Positions 8,127 through 15,324 of a stretch of 64,000 bases of DNA are shown piece by piece. The stretch covers positions 186,001 to 250,000 of the forward strand of contig NZ_CP035000.1 of NCBI RefSeq assembly GCF_002531755.2, in the 5' to 3' direction. Made by a program: the position numbers and the translations under genes. Every line of letters begins with the position of its first letter. Positions within the stretch are counted from its first letter, which is position 1. The stretch comes from Rhizobium acidisoli (GTDB lineage: Bacteria; Pseudomonadota; Alphaproteobacteria; Rhizobiales; Rhizobiaceae). Below the pieces are notes generated by a model. The model was given only the letters and a program-made list of their open reading frames with translations, had not been told where the DNA came from and ran no database searches.

Positions 8127-8954
8127 TCACTTCTTGGGAAGATACTGGTCCGGCATCGGCGAGCCTGGGAACCATTTTTCGTAGAGGGTCTTCCAGGTGC
8201 CGTCCTGCATCGCGTCGTGAAGGGCGCCGTTCAGCGCCGTGCGGAAGGCATCATTCCCCTTGCGGATCACGAAGCCCGCCGGCGCATCGAAGGACGGGAT
8301 GTTGACCGCAATCTTCAGCGCGGGATAGCGCTCGCCATATTGTTTGGCAGCCTCGTAATCGAGAAAATGCGCATCGACCGTTCCGTTGTTGAGGGCGGCG
8401 ACGGCGGAATTGTTGTCGGGGAATTTCACCAGATCGGTCCCACCGAAGTTCTTGGCCGCATAGACTTCCTGCAAGGTCCCCTGCACGACGCCGAGACGCT
8501 TGCCCTTGAGGCCGTCGGCATCCTTGATGCCGGCATCCGCGGTCAAAACCGAGAGATAACCGGCAAGATAGCCGTCGGAAAAGTCGACGGTCTTCTTGCG
8601 GGCTTCGGTGGTGCCGATCGCGGCGACGGCAACGTCGAACCGTTCGTTTGCCACCGACGGCAGGAGGGCTGAAAATTCCTGACCCGTGAAGGTCACCTTG
8701 TCTTTCGTAAAGCCGAGGCGGGAGACGACGTTGAGAAACAGCTCGATATCGAAACCGGTGAACTGACCGTCGGCCGTCGCAAATGTATAGGGCTTGGAAT
8801 CACCCATCGTGCCGACGCTGATCATCCCCGTCTCGATCAGGTTATAGGGATTGTCGGCCGCAACCGCAGAGCCTGCGCCCATCGCAAGAAGGCACGTCAA
8901 TATGCCGGCCCGCAATGGGGCAAGGGTGGCCGCAAATGTCTCAAAAGGCTTCAT
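8127..8954 (-). CDS. Amino-acid ABC transporter substrate-binding protein
   Basis: This is a family-3 periplasmic binding protein of about 275 aa. It has an N-terminal signal sequence ending near [10 protein letters not shown] and typical motifs: [39 protein letters not shown] and LDYEAAKQY. It would deliver a polar amino acid or opine-like ligand to the fused permease-ATPase. ATG 8954 is chosen because GGAG precedes it at normal spacing; an ORF from 9017 would put extra residues before the signal peptide. The promoter region shared with the divergent lacI-type gene carries ACCGGT palindromes. Confidence 0.9.
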   Translation of the reverse strand: MKPFETFAATLAPLRAGILTCLLAMGAGSAVAADNPYNLIETGMISVGTMGDSKPYTFATADGQFTGFDIELFLNVVSRLGFTKDKVTFTGQEFSALLPSVANERFDVAVAAIGTTEARKKTVDFSDGYLAGYLSVLTADAGIKDADGLKGKRLGVVQGTLQEVYAAKNFGGTDLVKFPDNNSAVAALNNGTVDAHFLDYEAAKQYGERYPALKIAVNIPSFDAPAGFVIRKGNDAFRTALNGALHDAMQDGTWKTLYEKWFPGSPMPDQYLPKK

Positions 8955-9046
8955 CGTCGTTCTCCGCTCTGAAAGGAATGCTCTTGTCGGCATGTTGGTT
9001 CGCCCAGCCCCTGCCACGCATCAGCGGCAGAGATTTAAGGACAGGA

Positions 9047-9115
9047 TACCGGTCTCCGCTAAAAAGAGACCGGTCTCCCGACATAGTTGATATCTGTCAA
9101 TTGACCGGTCGTCAA
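9047..9115. promoter_or_regulatory. Three ACCGGT-centred LacI-type operators
   Basis: Three CCGGT-centred palindromes sit between the divergent binding-protein and LacI-type genes. They are TACCGGTCTC at 9047-9056, the perfect 12-mer GAGACCGGTCTC at 9066-9077, and GACCGGTC at 9103-9110 flanked by TTGAC/GTCAA arms (9101-9115). The centres are 21 and 35 bp apart. LacI-family operators are typically palindromes with a central CG, so autoregulation plus control of the transporter is inferred. Confidence 0.65.
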
Positions 9116-9136
9116 CAACTCTTGTAGTCCTCGGTT

Positions 9137-10207
9137 ATGGAAGATTCCGCTCATCCCAAACGCCCAGTCACGGTCGCCGACGTTGCGAAGGCCGCAAAGG
9201 TCTCGAAGGCTACGGCCGCACGTGTGCTCGGCGGCTATGGCGTCGTCAGCGCCCAGATCAAGGATCAGGTGATGGCGGCCGCCGCCGCGCTCGAATACCG
9301 CCCGAACGAGCTTGCCCGGAGCATGAGCACGGGACGATCCGGCATCATCGGCGTCGTTGTCGGCGATATCGAGAACGCTTTCTTCAGCCTGGCGGTGCGC
9401 GGCATCAGCGATGCGGCCCGCCTTGCCGGCTTCAACATCATCATCGCCAATTCGGGCGAACAACTCGATGCTGAAAGGTCGGCCATCGACCTGCTGATCG
9501 GCAAGCGCGTCGATGGCCTGATCGTCACGCCCGCCCGTTGCGACCGCCTCGATCACCTGCAGCATGTCCGCCGCACCGGCGTGCCGCTGGTGCTGTTCGA
9601 CCGGGCCATCCCGGAACTCGATGTCGACGCCGTGACCGGCGACGACCGGGAGGCAGCCCTCACCGCGACACGGTATCTGATCGGCCAAGGGCATCGCCGC
9701 CTCGCCTATGTCTCCGCCATGGATGCCGAGAAAGGCGGGCTCACCGATATCGCGCTGATTTCGAATTCCGCCGTGCGCGAACGCGTGGAAGGCTTCGTCA
9801 GCGCCCTGGCCGAGGCGGGCTTGCCGAACCCTCTTCATTACATCAGGCTCGGCGCCACGGACCAGCATCAGACGGACGCCGTGATGAAACGTCTGCTTTC
9901 GGAAACAGCGCCGCCGACGGCGCTGCTAGCATCCGACAGCCTCGTCGGCTTGCGCATTTTCAAGTCGCTGCAATCGCTCGGCCTGTCGATGCCGCAGGAT
10001 GTCTCGATGATTTCCTTTCTGGACGCCGACTGGACCAGCGTCACCGTTCCACCGATCACCATCGTCGACCAGCGCGTTTACGAGCTAGGCAAACTCGCCG
10101 GCGAACGGCTCGTCGCCCGCATCGAGCGCACACCGCTTGCCGTCGAACATCTGCGCGTTACCACGAGCCTTGTCCTGCGCGGCTCCGTGGCGACGATCGG
10201 CCCGTGA
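9137..10207 (+). CDS. LacI-family transcriptional regulator
   Basis: This is a 356-aa regulator of usual family length. The N-terminal helix-turn-helix VTVADVAKAAKVSKATAARV is followed by the hinge YRPNELARSMSTG and a periplasmic-binding-protein-like ligand domain (GVVVGDIENAFFSLAVRGI, VDGLIVTPA, LLASDSLVGLRIF, and a C-terminal TTSLVLRGS). It is divergent from the amino-acid transporter operon, which is the likely target, through the ACCGGT operators in between. Most LacI proteins sense sugars, so one beside an amino-acid/opine uptake operon hints at a sugar-derived ligand such as an Amadori compound or opine (inference). Confidence 0.92.
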   Translation: MEDSAHPKRPVTVADVAKAAKVSKATAARVLGGYGVVSAQIKDQVMAAAAALEYRPNELARSMSTGRSGIIGVVVGDIENAFFSLAVRGISDAARLAGFNIIIANSGEQLDAERSAIDLLIGKRVDGLIVTPARCDRLDHLQHVRRTGVPLVLFDRAIPELDVDAVTGDDREAALTATRYLIGQGHRRLAYVSAMDAEKGGLTDIALISNSAVRERVEGFVSALAEAGLPNPLHYIRLGATDQHQTDAVMKRLLSETAPPTALLASDSLVGLRIFKSLQSLGLSMPQDVSMISFLDADWTSVTVPPITIVDQRVYELGKLAGERLVARIERTPLAVEHLRVTTSLVLRGSVATIGP

Positions 10208-10231
10208 GATCCGGGCTAAAGCCGAGATGCT

Positions 10232-10495
10232 CTAATCATAGAGCTCGCCATGACCAATCTGCTCCTGCCTGGCAGATTTCTCGCTGATCGCGGGATCGTC
10301 GGCCGGATCGGGATCTTTCTTGTTGGCATCATGCAGAAACTGGGCGGCTTCAAGCAGCGCTGATGTTATCTCTTCGGTTGCCCATCCGGCTTCATTCGCC
10401 GCTGCAATCAGTCCTTCCAATGCGTCGCGCGCGGCATCGGTCGCCTCTTTGAAGCGTTGCGCGGGCGCCTCGGTTTTCGGTGATGGAAAGGTCAT
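10232..10495 (-). CDS. Small hypothetical protein
   Basis: This is an 87-aa acidic, mostly helical protein of unknown function with the segment RFKEATDAARDALEGLIAAA and a polar Asp/Pro-rich tail. ATG 10495 is chosen over an upstream ATG at 10510 because GGAGGG precedes it at good spacing. It has no signal peptide or membrane segment. It is the last gene of a run of small minus-strand genes (10.2-12.2 kb), several of which have stress-type promoters. Confidence 0.6.
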   Translation of the reverse strand: MTFPSPKTEAPAQRFKEATDAARDALEGLIAAANEAGWATEEITSALLEAAQFLHDANKKDPDPADDPAISEKSARQEQIGHGELYD

Positions 10496-10580
10496 CGGAA
10501 TTCCCTCCATTGGCTATTGGAGATGAACGCAGCCCGCGGGAAATGGATGCACGATCATGCGGATTTCGGCGACTTCCGCC

Positions 10581-10811
10581 TCAGATGACCGTCTGCAACA
10601 GAAACGGCGAGCGCTCCAGCGGACGCTGGGCAAGGATCCTCAGCATCGCCGGGCCTTGTATGCCGGTCGTCGTCGTCGAGCGGCCGTCGTGATAGACCAC
10701 CGTCATAACGCGGCTGAGGCTATCGTACCTGATCTGTGCGATCGTGCGCGTGTGAACCTGAAAGATGAATTCGTGGGGCTGAGACTTTCGCCTGGACCGC
10801 TTCGAGCTCAT
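10581..10811 (-). CDS. KTSC-like small protein
   Basis: This is a 76-aa protein whose C-terminal part (TIAQIRYDSLSRVMTVVYHD, then GRSTTTTGIQGPA and a hydrophobic end) follows the KTSC pattern: a short beta-meander normally of the form I..IGYD...L.V.F..G....Y.GVP. KTSC proteins are small and of unknown mechanism. ATG 10811 has GGGG seven bases upstream and overlaps the TGA of a 29-codon upstream ORF, suggesting translational coupling. A longer form from TTG 10955 is open but lacks a ribosome-binding site. Confidence 0.55.
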   Translation of the reverse strand: MSSKRSRRKSQPHEFIFQVHTRTIAQIRYDSLSRVMTVVYHDGRSTTTTGIQGPAMLRILAQRPLERSPFLLQTVI

Positions 10812-10897
10812 TGTGATGCCCCAGCAAAATGATGGCAGCATTGACCCGGCCGTCCCCGGCTCAGGATACGCGTGATAGTCGACAACACATCCCTCAT
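10808..10897 (-). CDS. Possible 29-codon upstream ORF
   Basis: A short reading frame starts at ATG 10897 with GGAGG five bases upstream, encodes a basic peptide beginning MRDVLSTITRIL, and stops with a TGA that overlaps the ATG of the KTSC-like gene. The good ribosome-binding site and ATGA overlap are the only support; it may be a coupling leader peptide rather than a functional protein. Confidence 0.3.
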   Translation of the reverse strand: MRDVLSTITRILSRGRPGQCCHHFAGASQ

Positions 10898-11193
10898 CGA
10901 GTGCCTCCAATGCGCTCAATATTCGACCAAGCGACAAAGCGGTCAGTTCCGGCAATCGAACCGGCGACCTCCAGGTCAGAGACTTGGCCTCACACTACAG
11001 ACGCCGATCAAGCACATATTGTTTCCACGGTCGCGTGACATCGGCGTGACATGCAGATCACTGCTCGAAAACTTGTCCGAAACGGGCATTGTGAGGTGTC
11101 GGTTCCACCAGGGGCGACAGCCCATCAATGCAATGTTCTATGTATCCCATGGGTACGGGCGGCGTGCGGCCAGTATCCGACGGTGCGCGCGAG
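10898..11193. other. Leader region without recognised gene
   Basis: Apart from the EcfG-type promoter at 11081-11106, this stretch shows no convincing coding frame. Transcripts from that promoter would have a long leader of about 175 nt before the short upstream ORF. A small RNA cannot be excluded. Confidence 0.4.
11081..11106 (-). promoter_or_regulatory. EcfG-type promoter
   Basis: On the minus strand GGAAC (11106-11102), a 17-base spacer and CGTT (11084-11081) match the EcfG consensus exactly. It points towards the short upstream ORF and the KTSC-like gene. Confidence 0.6.
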
Positions 11194-11373
11194 CTACCGA
11201 ATGGCTTCGTCCACGACGAAAACCGCATCCCCGAGCCGTTCGATCTCGCAATCCAGTTCGTACACCTCGACTTCGTCAAGACCTTCAGTGAGCAGCAACC
11301 GCTTGCTGGCCTCGATCAGGCGTTCCGTGCGCCCGACAATATCGAGAGCGCTTCGTATGATGATGTCGAGCAT
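11194..11373 (-). CDS. Small hypothetical protein
   Basis: This is a 59-aa protein beginning MLDIIIRSALDIVGRTERLI with an acidic, helical C-terminus (DEVEVYELDCEIERLGDAVF). ATG 11373 was chosen because GAGGG lies about seven bases upstream; the open frame to 11562 has no ribosome-binding site and odd composition. Function unknown. It lies downstream, on the same strand, of the ElaB-like gene and probably shares its transcript. Confidence 0.55.
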   Translation of the reverse strand: MLDIIIRSALDIVGRTERLIEASKRLLLTEGLDEVEVYELDCEIERLGDAVFVVDEAIR

Positions 11374-11440
11374 GCCGTTGCCCTCGCTTGAATGACCAAG
11401 TGTCGGGCATAATCGGAATGCTGACAATCCCGAAATCTTG

Positions 11441-11848
11441 TCAGATGCGCGCGCGGATCGTGTCGTAGAAATTCCGCACCTCACGCAGCGCCGACTGGTG
11501 GCGACGGCGCGGCAGAGAGGCGCGGTGTCCCGCGAAGGCGAAGGCAGCCGCGACCGCAGCAACGAGAAGGAGCGTCGAGGCCGGATAGAGTTTCACCGCC
11601 GCTTCCGTCTGACGCATCGCTTCCCCGGCCCCGCCCTTTACCGATAGGGCGCCATCGAGGATTTGCCGCTGGAGCGTGTCGATTTGCTGTCGTAGCGCGC
11701 TCAACTCCTCACCCAGGCCGTGATCAGGCTGCCGGGGAACGCCGACGGAGGCCGTACTCCGATCGATAACGGCTTTCGGCACCGGCTCGCCGATCTTGCT
11801 TCCTTCGGGGTCGAGGGTAGCCGTCTCAATGCTCTTGCGTCGCGGCAT
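11441..11848 (-). CDS. ElaB/YqjD-like membrane-anchored stress protein
   Basis: This 135-aa protein has a basic N-terminus (MPRRKSIET), a helical central part (LGEELSALRQQIDTLQRQIL) and one C-terminal membrane helix (LYPASTLLLVAAVAAAFAFA) followed by a basic tail. This layout resembles ElaB/YqjD (DUF883) tail-anchored proteins, which bind ribosomes in stationary phase in E. coli. The resemblance is architectural, so the name is tentative. ATG 11848 has a strong AAGGAG seven bases upstream. It follows the lipoprotein gene with a 35-bp gap. Confidence 0.6.
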   Translation of the reverse strand: MPRRKSIETATLDPEGSKIGEPVPKAVIDRSTASVGVPRQPDHGLGEELSALRQQIDTLQRQILDGALSVKGGAGEAMRQTEAAVKLYPASTLLLVAAVAAAFAFAGHRASLPRRRHQSALREVRNFYDTIRARI

Positions 11849-11883
11849 GATCCATCTCCTTAGCAAACGGTGATCACTCTGTG

Positions 11884-12174
11884 CTAGTCGTCATCGAACG
11901 AGAAGACCGGCCGATAGTGGCGCTCGGCAATCAGCAAGCTCCGGTCGGGCCGGATGATATAAATTTCCTCGACCTGCCGTCCCCATTGATCCGTGAAGCT
12001 GTGTGGGAAAGAAGACCCCACGGGCGATTTGGTCAACTTCGTCCGAGGCTGGCCATTATAGGTGATGCTGCCGGGGATGGGGGCCAGCCCAGCCGACGTG
12101 TAATATCCTTCGCCGGTCGTGCAGCCCGTCAGGATAACGGCAAAGACCAGCCCAAATCCCGTGCTCCGCTTCAT
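11884..12174 (-). CDS. Small outer-membrane-type lipoprotein
   Basis: This 96-aa protein has a lipoprotein signal peptide: MKRS, a hydrophobic stretch and the lipobox LTGC, so Cys18 would be lipidated. The mature part contains GSITYNGQPRTKLTKSPVGS and an acidic end FSFDDD. The function is not recognised. GGAGG precedes the ATG. A candidate EcfG-type promoter lies 53-77 bp upstream, and the lipoprotein, ElaB-like and 59-aa genes likely form one stress-induced operon. Confidence 0.7.
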   Translation of the reverse strand: MKRSTGFGLVFAVILTGCTTGEGYYTSAGLAPIPGSITYNGQPRTKLTKSPVGSSFPHSFTDQWGRQVEEIYIIRPDRSLLIAERHYRPVFSFDDD

Positions 12175-12226
12175 AGAACCTCCAGCCGTTCCGTCCTTTG
12201 GGCGTCACTCATTCCATCGCCAATGT

Positions 12227-12251
12227 AACAGGGGACGATGGACATTGTTCC
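12227..12251 (-). promoter_or_regulatory. Candidate EcfG-type promoter (TGTT variant)
   Basis: On the minus strand GGAAC (12251-12247) and TGTT (12230-12227) are separated by 16 bases. This differs from the consensus only at the first base of the -10 element. It lies 53 bases from the lipoprotein ATG. Confidence 0.45.
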
Positions 12252-12345
12252 AGAATCGGCTGGAGACGTCGCAACGAGTTGCCCAACAGCATAAGGCTTG
12301 CCTTGAACGTATGGGCTTGGCATTCGAGCCCGACCTTGAAGGCCT

Positions 12346-13407
12346 TCAAGCGGCGACTGCAGGAATAGGCAAGCCCAGGATCTCGGCATGTCGGCAAAGC
12401 TTCTCCCAAGCCGCATCGCCGACCGGCACGCCTTCGTCCAACGCAGCGCGGCGCCTTCGCGCCGCGCTGTCACCCGGCATGCGGACCGGGCCGTCGTTCC
12501 ACGGCGCGGAGGGGTTGCTGCGGCAAGCAGAGGCGAGAAAATCGGACTGCGCGGTAAAGGCGTCCAGCCCTGCGAAAAAGGCGGGATCGATGACCTGAAG
12601 AAAGGCGCTTTGCGAAAACACGCCAAGCGGTGCGTTCGCCCGGCCCTTGCCGGAAAGCCCCTGCCCCAGCAACTCGACGATCAGTCCGAGCCCAAAACCC
12701 TTGTGTCCCTTCAATTGGCCGCCAAGGGGCATCATCGTTCCGCCGCGTTCTGTCACCTCACGCGGGTCATCGGTCGGCTCGCCAGCGGCGGTGAAAGCCC
12801 AGGCCTCGGGGAATTTCTTGCCGGCCTTCGCCAGATTTTGCGTCATCGTCGTGGTTGTGATCGAAGCCGAAACATCGATCAGGATCGGATCCTCCGATGT
12901 CGGGAAACCGGCCGCCATCGGGTTCGGCGTCAGGAGCGGCTTGGTGCCGCCATAGGGCGCGACACGGCTTGCCGCAGGATGCGACACCGATAGCTGCACG
13001 ATCAGGCCCTGCTCGGTAACCTGCCGCATGAAGGCCGAAAGAGCGCAGGTATGATGGCAGTTTCGGATTGCCGCGGTGACGACGCCATGATCGCGCACGC
13101 GTTCGCAGGCCTGGTCGATCGCCTTGGTCAAAAGCCACGCGCCGGGCAAGGATTTGCCGTCCCAGACAAAGGCCGCGCCGCGGTCATTGACCACCTCATA
13201 GCTGCCGGATTTCGCCAGCGAACCGTCCTCCAACGCTTCGACATACCAGTTCAGCAGACTGACGCCATGCGTTTCATGGCCGATCATGTCGCCCTCCACC
13301 AGGACGGCGGCCGTGGTTTCGGCCTTGTCCGGCTCCATCCCGGCGCCGGTCAATATCTGCTCGGCGAATTGAGTGAGGGCAATGCGGTCAATCAGCGGCA
13401 TAGGCAT
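12346..13407 (-). CDS. Ldh-family (MDH2/YlbC type) NAD(P)-dependent oxidoreductase
   Basis: This 353-aa enzyme belongs to the malate/L-lactate dehydrogenase type-2 superfamily, which is unrelated to classical Rossmann dehydrogenases. Motifs seen are GDMIGHETHGVSLL, a NCHHTCALSAF segment with the conserved histidines, GTKPLLTPNPMAAGFP and GGQLKGHKGFGLGLIVELL. Members reduce 2-keto acids such as 2,3-diketogulonate, pyruvate or ureidoglycolate-derived acids. It lies just downstream of a solute-binding protein gene in the sugar-acid island, so a keto-sugar-acid substrate is inferred. Confidence 0.85.
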   Translation of the reverse strand: MPMPLIDRIALTQFAEQILTGAGMEPDKAETTAAVLVEGDMIGHETHGVSLLNWYVEALEDGSLAKSGSYEVVNDRGAAFVWDGKSLPGAWLLTKAIDQACERVRDHGVVTAAIRNCHHTCALSAFMRQVTEQGLIVQLSVSHPAASRVAPYGGTKPLLTPNPMAAGFPTSEDPILIDVSASITTTTMTQNLAKAGKKFPEAWAFTAAGEPTDDPREVTERGGTMMPLGGQLKGHKGFGLGLIVELLGQGLSGKGRANAPLGVFSQSAFLQVIDPAFFAGLDAFTAQSDFLASACRSNPSAPWNDGPVRMPGDSAARRRRAALDEGVPVGDAAWEKLCRHAEILGLPIPAVAA

Positions 13408-13428
13408 CCATCCGTCATGTCATGGAAG

Positions 13429-13460
13429 ACGCGGGCCATCCGAAAGAGCGTGGCCCGCGT
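13429..13460 (-). terminator. Hairpin after binding-protein gene
   Basis: A perfect 10-bp stem (ACGCGGGCCA / TGGCCCGCGT) with a 12-base loop lies 18 bases after the solute-binding-protein stop and upstream of the Ldh-type gene. No T-run follows. It may favour high expression of the binding protein over the downstream gene. Confidence 0.6.
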
Positions 13461-13478
13461 TTAGGTACGCAAACCAGC

Positions 13479-14999
13479 TTACTTGAAGCGGATCTGCGAC
13501 AGCTGCAGCTCGGAATTCGTCGCGATCGTCGGCTTGAAGTCGAGACGCGGCGAAACGCGGGTGAAACCGACCATATGGAACATCGGAATATCGGCGATGA
13601 TCTCGGTGTTCACCTTGGCGAAAAGCTCCTTCCAGAGTTTCGTGCGCTCGTCGCCGGTGGCTGAGGTCGCCTTGGCGATAAGGGCGTCGACCGCGGGATC
13701 CCGAACCATGGAATGGGAGCCGTCGGTGGCGTATTTCACGAATGCTGTGAAGACGGGATCGCCGGTGGCATTGTCGTGCTGCGACTGGGTCAATGTCGGA
13801 CCGGAATCGGCGACGAAGGGTGCAACGAAATAGCCGTTCCACACGGAAACATCGTACATGTCGAGCTTGACGTTCAAGCCGACGTCCTGAAGCATGGCCA
13901 TCATCGCTTCCATCGCCTCGGTGGCGTTGGGATATTGCCCGTTGCGGCCGATAATGCGGATCTGCTGATCGACCGGCACGCCGTCGGCTTTTGCCGCTTT
14001 GACCAGTTCCTTTGCTTTTTCGGGATCATAGGGCCAGGCGGGGATATCGGCATTATAGCCGATCGTGGTGGGTACGACGAGTTGCGTGGCGATCTTTGCC
14101 TGTCCGGGAAACAGCGTTCCGAGCATGGCCTGACGATCGATGGCGAGGTTCATCGCTTCGCGTATGCGCCGATCATTGAGCGGTGCTGCGCGGGTATCGA
14201 TGCGCAGCGATGTCGTCTCCGAATTCGGATAGGCGAAATCGGTTTCCTTGTTGGTGGCATCCTGCACCGACACGGCCGGAACGATATCGGCTTCGCCGGC
14301 ATCGACCATGGCGGCTGCGACCGCGCTATCCGAGCGGAACAGATAGGTCGCCTGCTCCACCTGCGGCTTCTCCCCCCAATAGTCCGGATTGCGCTTCAGC
14401 ACGATCGACTGGCCAATCTCCCATTTGTCGAATGTATAGGGGCCGGTGCCGATCGGCTTGCGGGTAAACTCGTCTGCAGGTGTCGCTTCGGCCGATTCGA
14501 CGGCCATCACCGTCATCAGCAACGGAAGAATCGGCTGCGCCGGTTTTGTCGTAATGCGGATGGTATTGGCATCAGGCGTCTCGAAGCTGAATTCCGTGCC
14601 GCCGAAATATTTGCCGCCAGTCTCGCAGCTGAGCTTCTTGTTCTTGTTGCGCTCGATCGTGAACTGGACGTCTTTGGCGGTGAACGGCTTGCCATCGTGC
14701 CATTTGACATTCGGGCGCAGCTTGAACTCCCAGGTGTCGTCGTCGATCTTCGACCATTCCGTCGCCAGGCGGGGTTTGAGGCCGCCATTGACGTAATCGA
14801 ATTCCACCAGCATCTCGTTGACGTTTTCGGAAATGACCCGGCCGACGTCCTGGCGCGCTGCCATGCAGGGCTCCACGACATCGACGGTTTCGGCAAGCAC
14901 AACAGTGACGTTGCTCTTGGCATCCTCAGCGTGGGCCGAGCCGATACTCAGCCCGATCACCGCGGTTGAAAAGCAGGCAGCTACCAAATGCAGTTTCAT
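13479..14999 (-). CDS. Peptide/oligosaccharide-type ABC binding protein (family 5)
   Basis: This is an SBP_bac_5 (DppA/OppA type) protein of about 506 aa. A signal peptide ends near GSAHA-EDA. Family features include LATEWSKIDDDTWEFKLRPN, VKWHDGKPFTAKDVQFTIER and PIGTGPYTFDKW. In rhizobia this class also imports oligosaccharides and sugar acids, which fits the catabolic genes around it better than peptides (inference). The permease and ATPase genes with which it probably works are 7.5 kb away at 22.5-26.0 kb. ATG 14999 has GGAGGAG upstream. An island operator motif lies 110 bp upstream. Confidence 0.88.
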   Translation of the reverse strand: MKLHLVAACFSTAVIGLSIGSAHAEDAKSNVTVVLAETVDVVEPCMAARQDVGRVISENVNEMLVEFDYVNGGLKPRLATEWSKIDDDTWEFKLRPNVKWHDGKPFTAKDVQFTIERNKNKKLSCETGGKYFGGTEFSFETPDANTIRITTKPAQPILPLLMTVMAVESAEATPADEFTRKPIGTGPYTFDKWEIGQSIVLKRNPDYWGEKPQVEQATYLFRSDSAVAAAMVDAGEADIVPAVSVQDATNKETDFAYPNSETTSLRIDTRAAPLNDRRIREAMNLAIDRQAMLGTLFPGQAKIATQLVVPTTIGYNADIPAWPYDPEKAKELVKAAKADGVPVDQQIRIIGRNGQYPNATEAMEAMMAMLQDVGLNVKLDMYDVSVWNGYFVAPFVADSGPTLTQSQHDNATGDPVFTAFVKYATDGSHSMVRDPAVDALIAKATSATGDERTKLWKELFAKVNTEIIADIPMFHMVGFTRVSPRLDFKPTIATNSELQLSQIRFK

Positions 15000-15324
15000 T
15001 TCGTTCTCCTCCCATGCGCCGGCGGCGCTATTTACAGCAAACCTCGTCTTGTTTCGCTGGTCCCGCCCTCGCCTCCTTCCTGCGAGAGCGACGCTAATAC
15101 ATAAGCGCACTAATATACTAGTTGAGAAGTGCGATCAAGCGCGGCGCCCGAACCACGAGCTGTCACCCGCCTGAATTCTCGTTTTTTAGCCGTGGCGAAG
15201 CGCGTCAGTCAGCGCATCTCTTCATGGGTAAGACCCGCTCAGCGGCGCACCCATTGCGCCCGCCTCAAAGCCGGCGATTGATCGCGAAGTTTCGTCACCG
15301 CGATCAATCTGATACTTCTCGGTC
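15000..15324. other. Promoter region of the binding-protein gene
   Basis: No gene is seen here. The stretch holds the 14-bp operator-like motif at 15109-15122 in locally AT-rich sequence and otherwise separates the binding-protein start from the stop of the aldehyde dehydrogenase gene. Confidence 0.5.
15109..15122. promoter_or_regulatory. Island operator motif, copy 1
   Basis: ACTAATATACTAGT is a near-palindrome (ACTA...TAGT) in a GC-rich background. The same motif occurs at 20676, 26036 and 27087. Proposed target of the GntR regulator encoded at 20773-21492. Confidence 0.6.

Noticed and set aside
10945..10990. Minus-strand sequence resembling the 3' half of a tRNA (GGTTCGATT loop after GGAGGTCG)
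   Set aside because: The T-stem pairs only four bases, the anticodon arm is imperfect, and no acceptor stem or D-arm is found. At most it is a relic.
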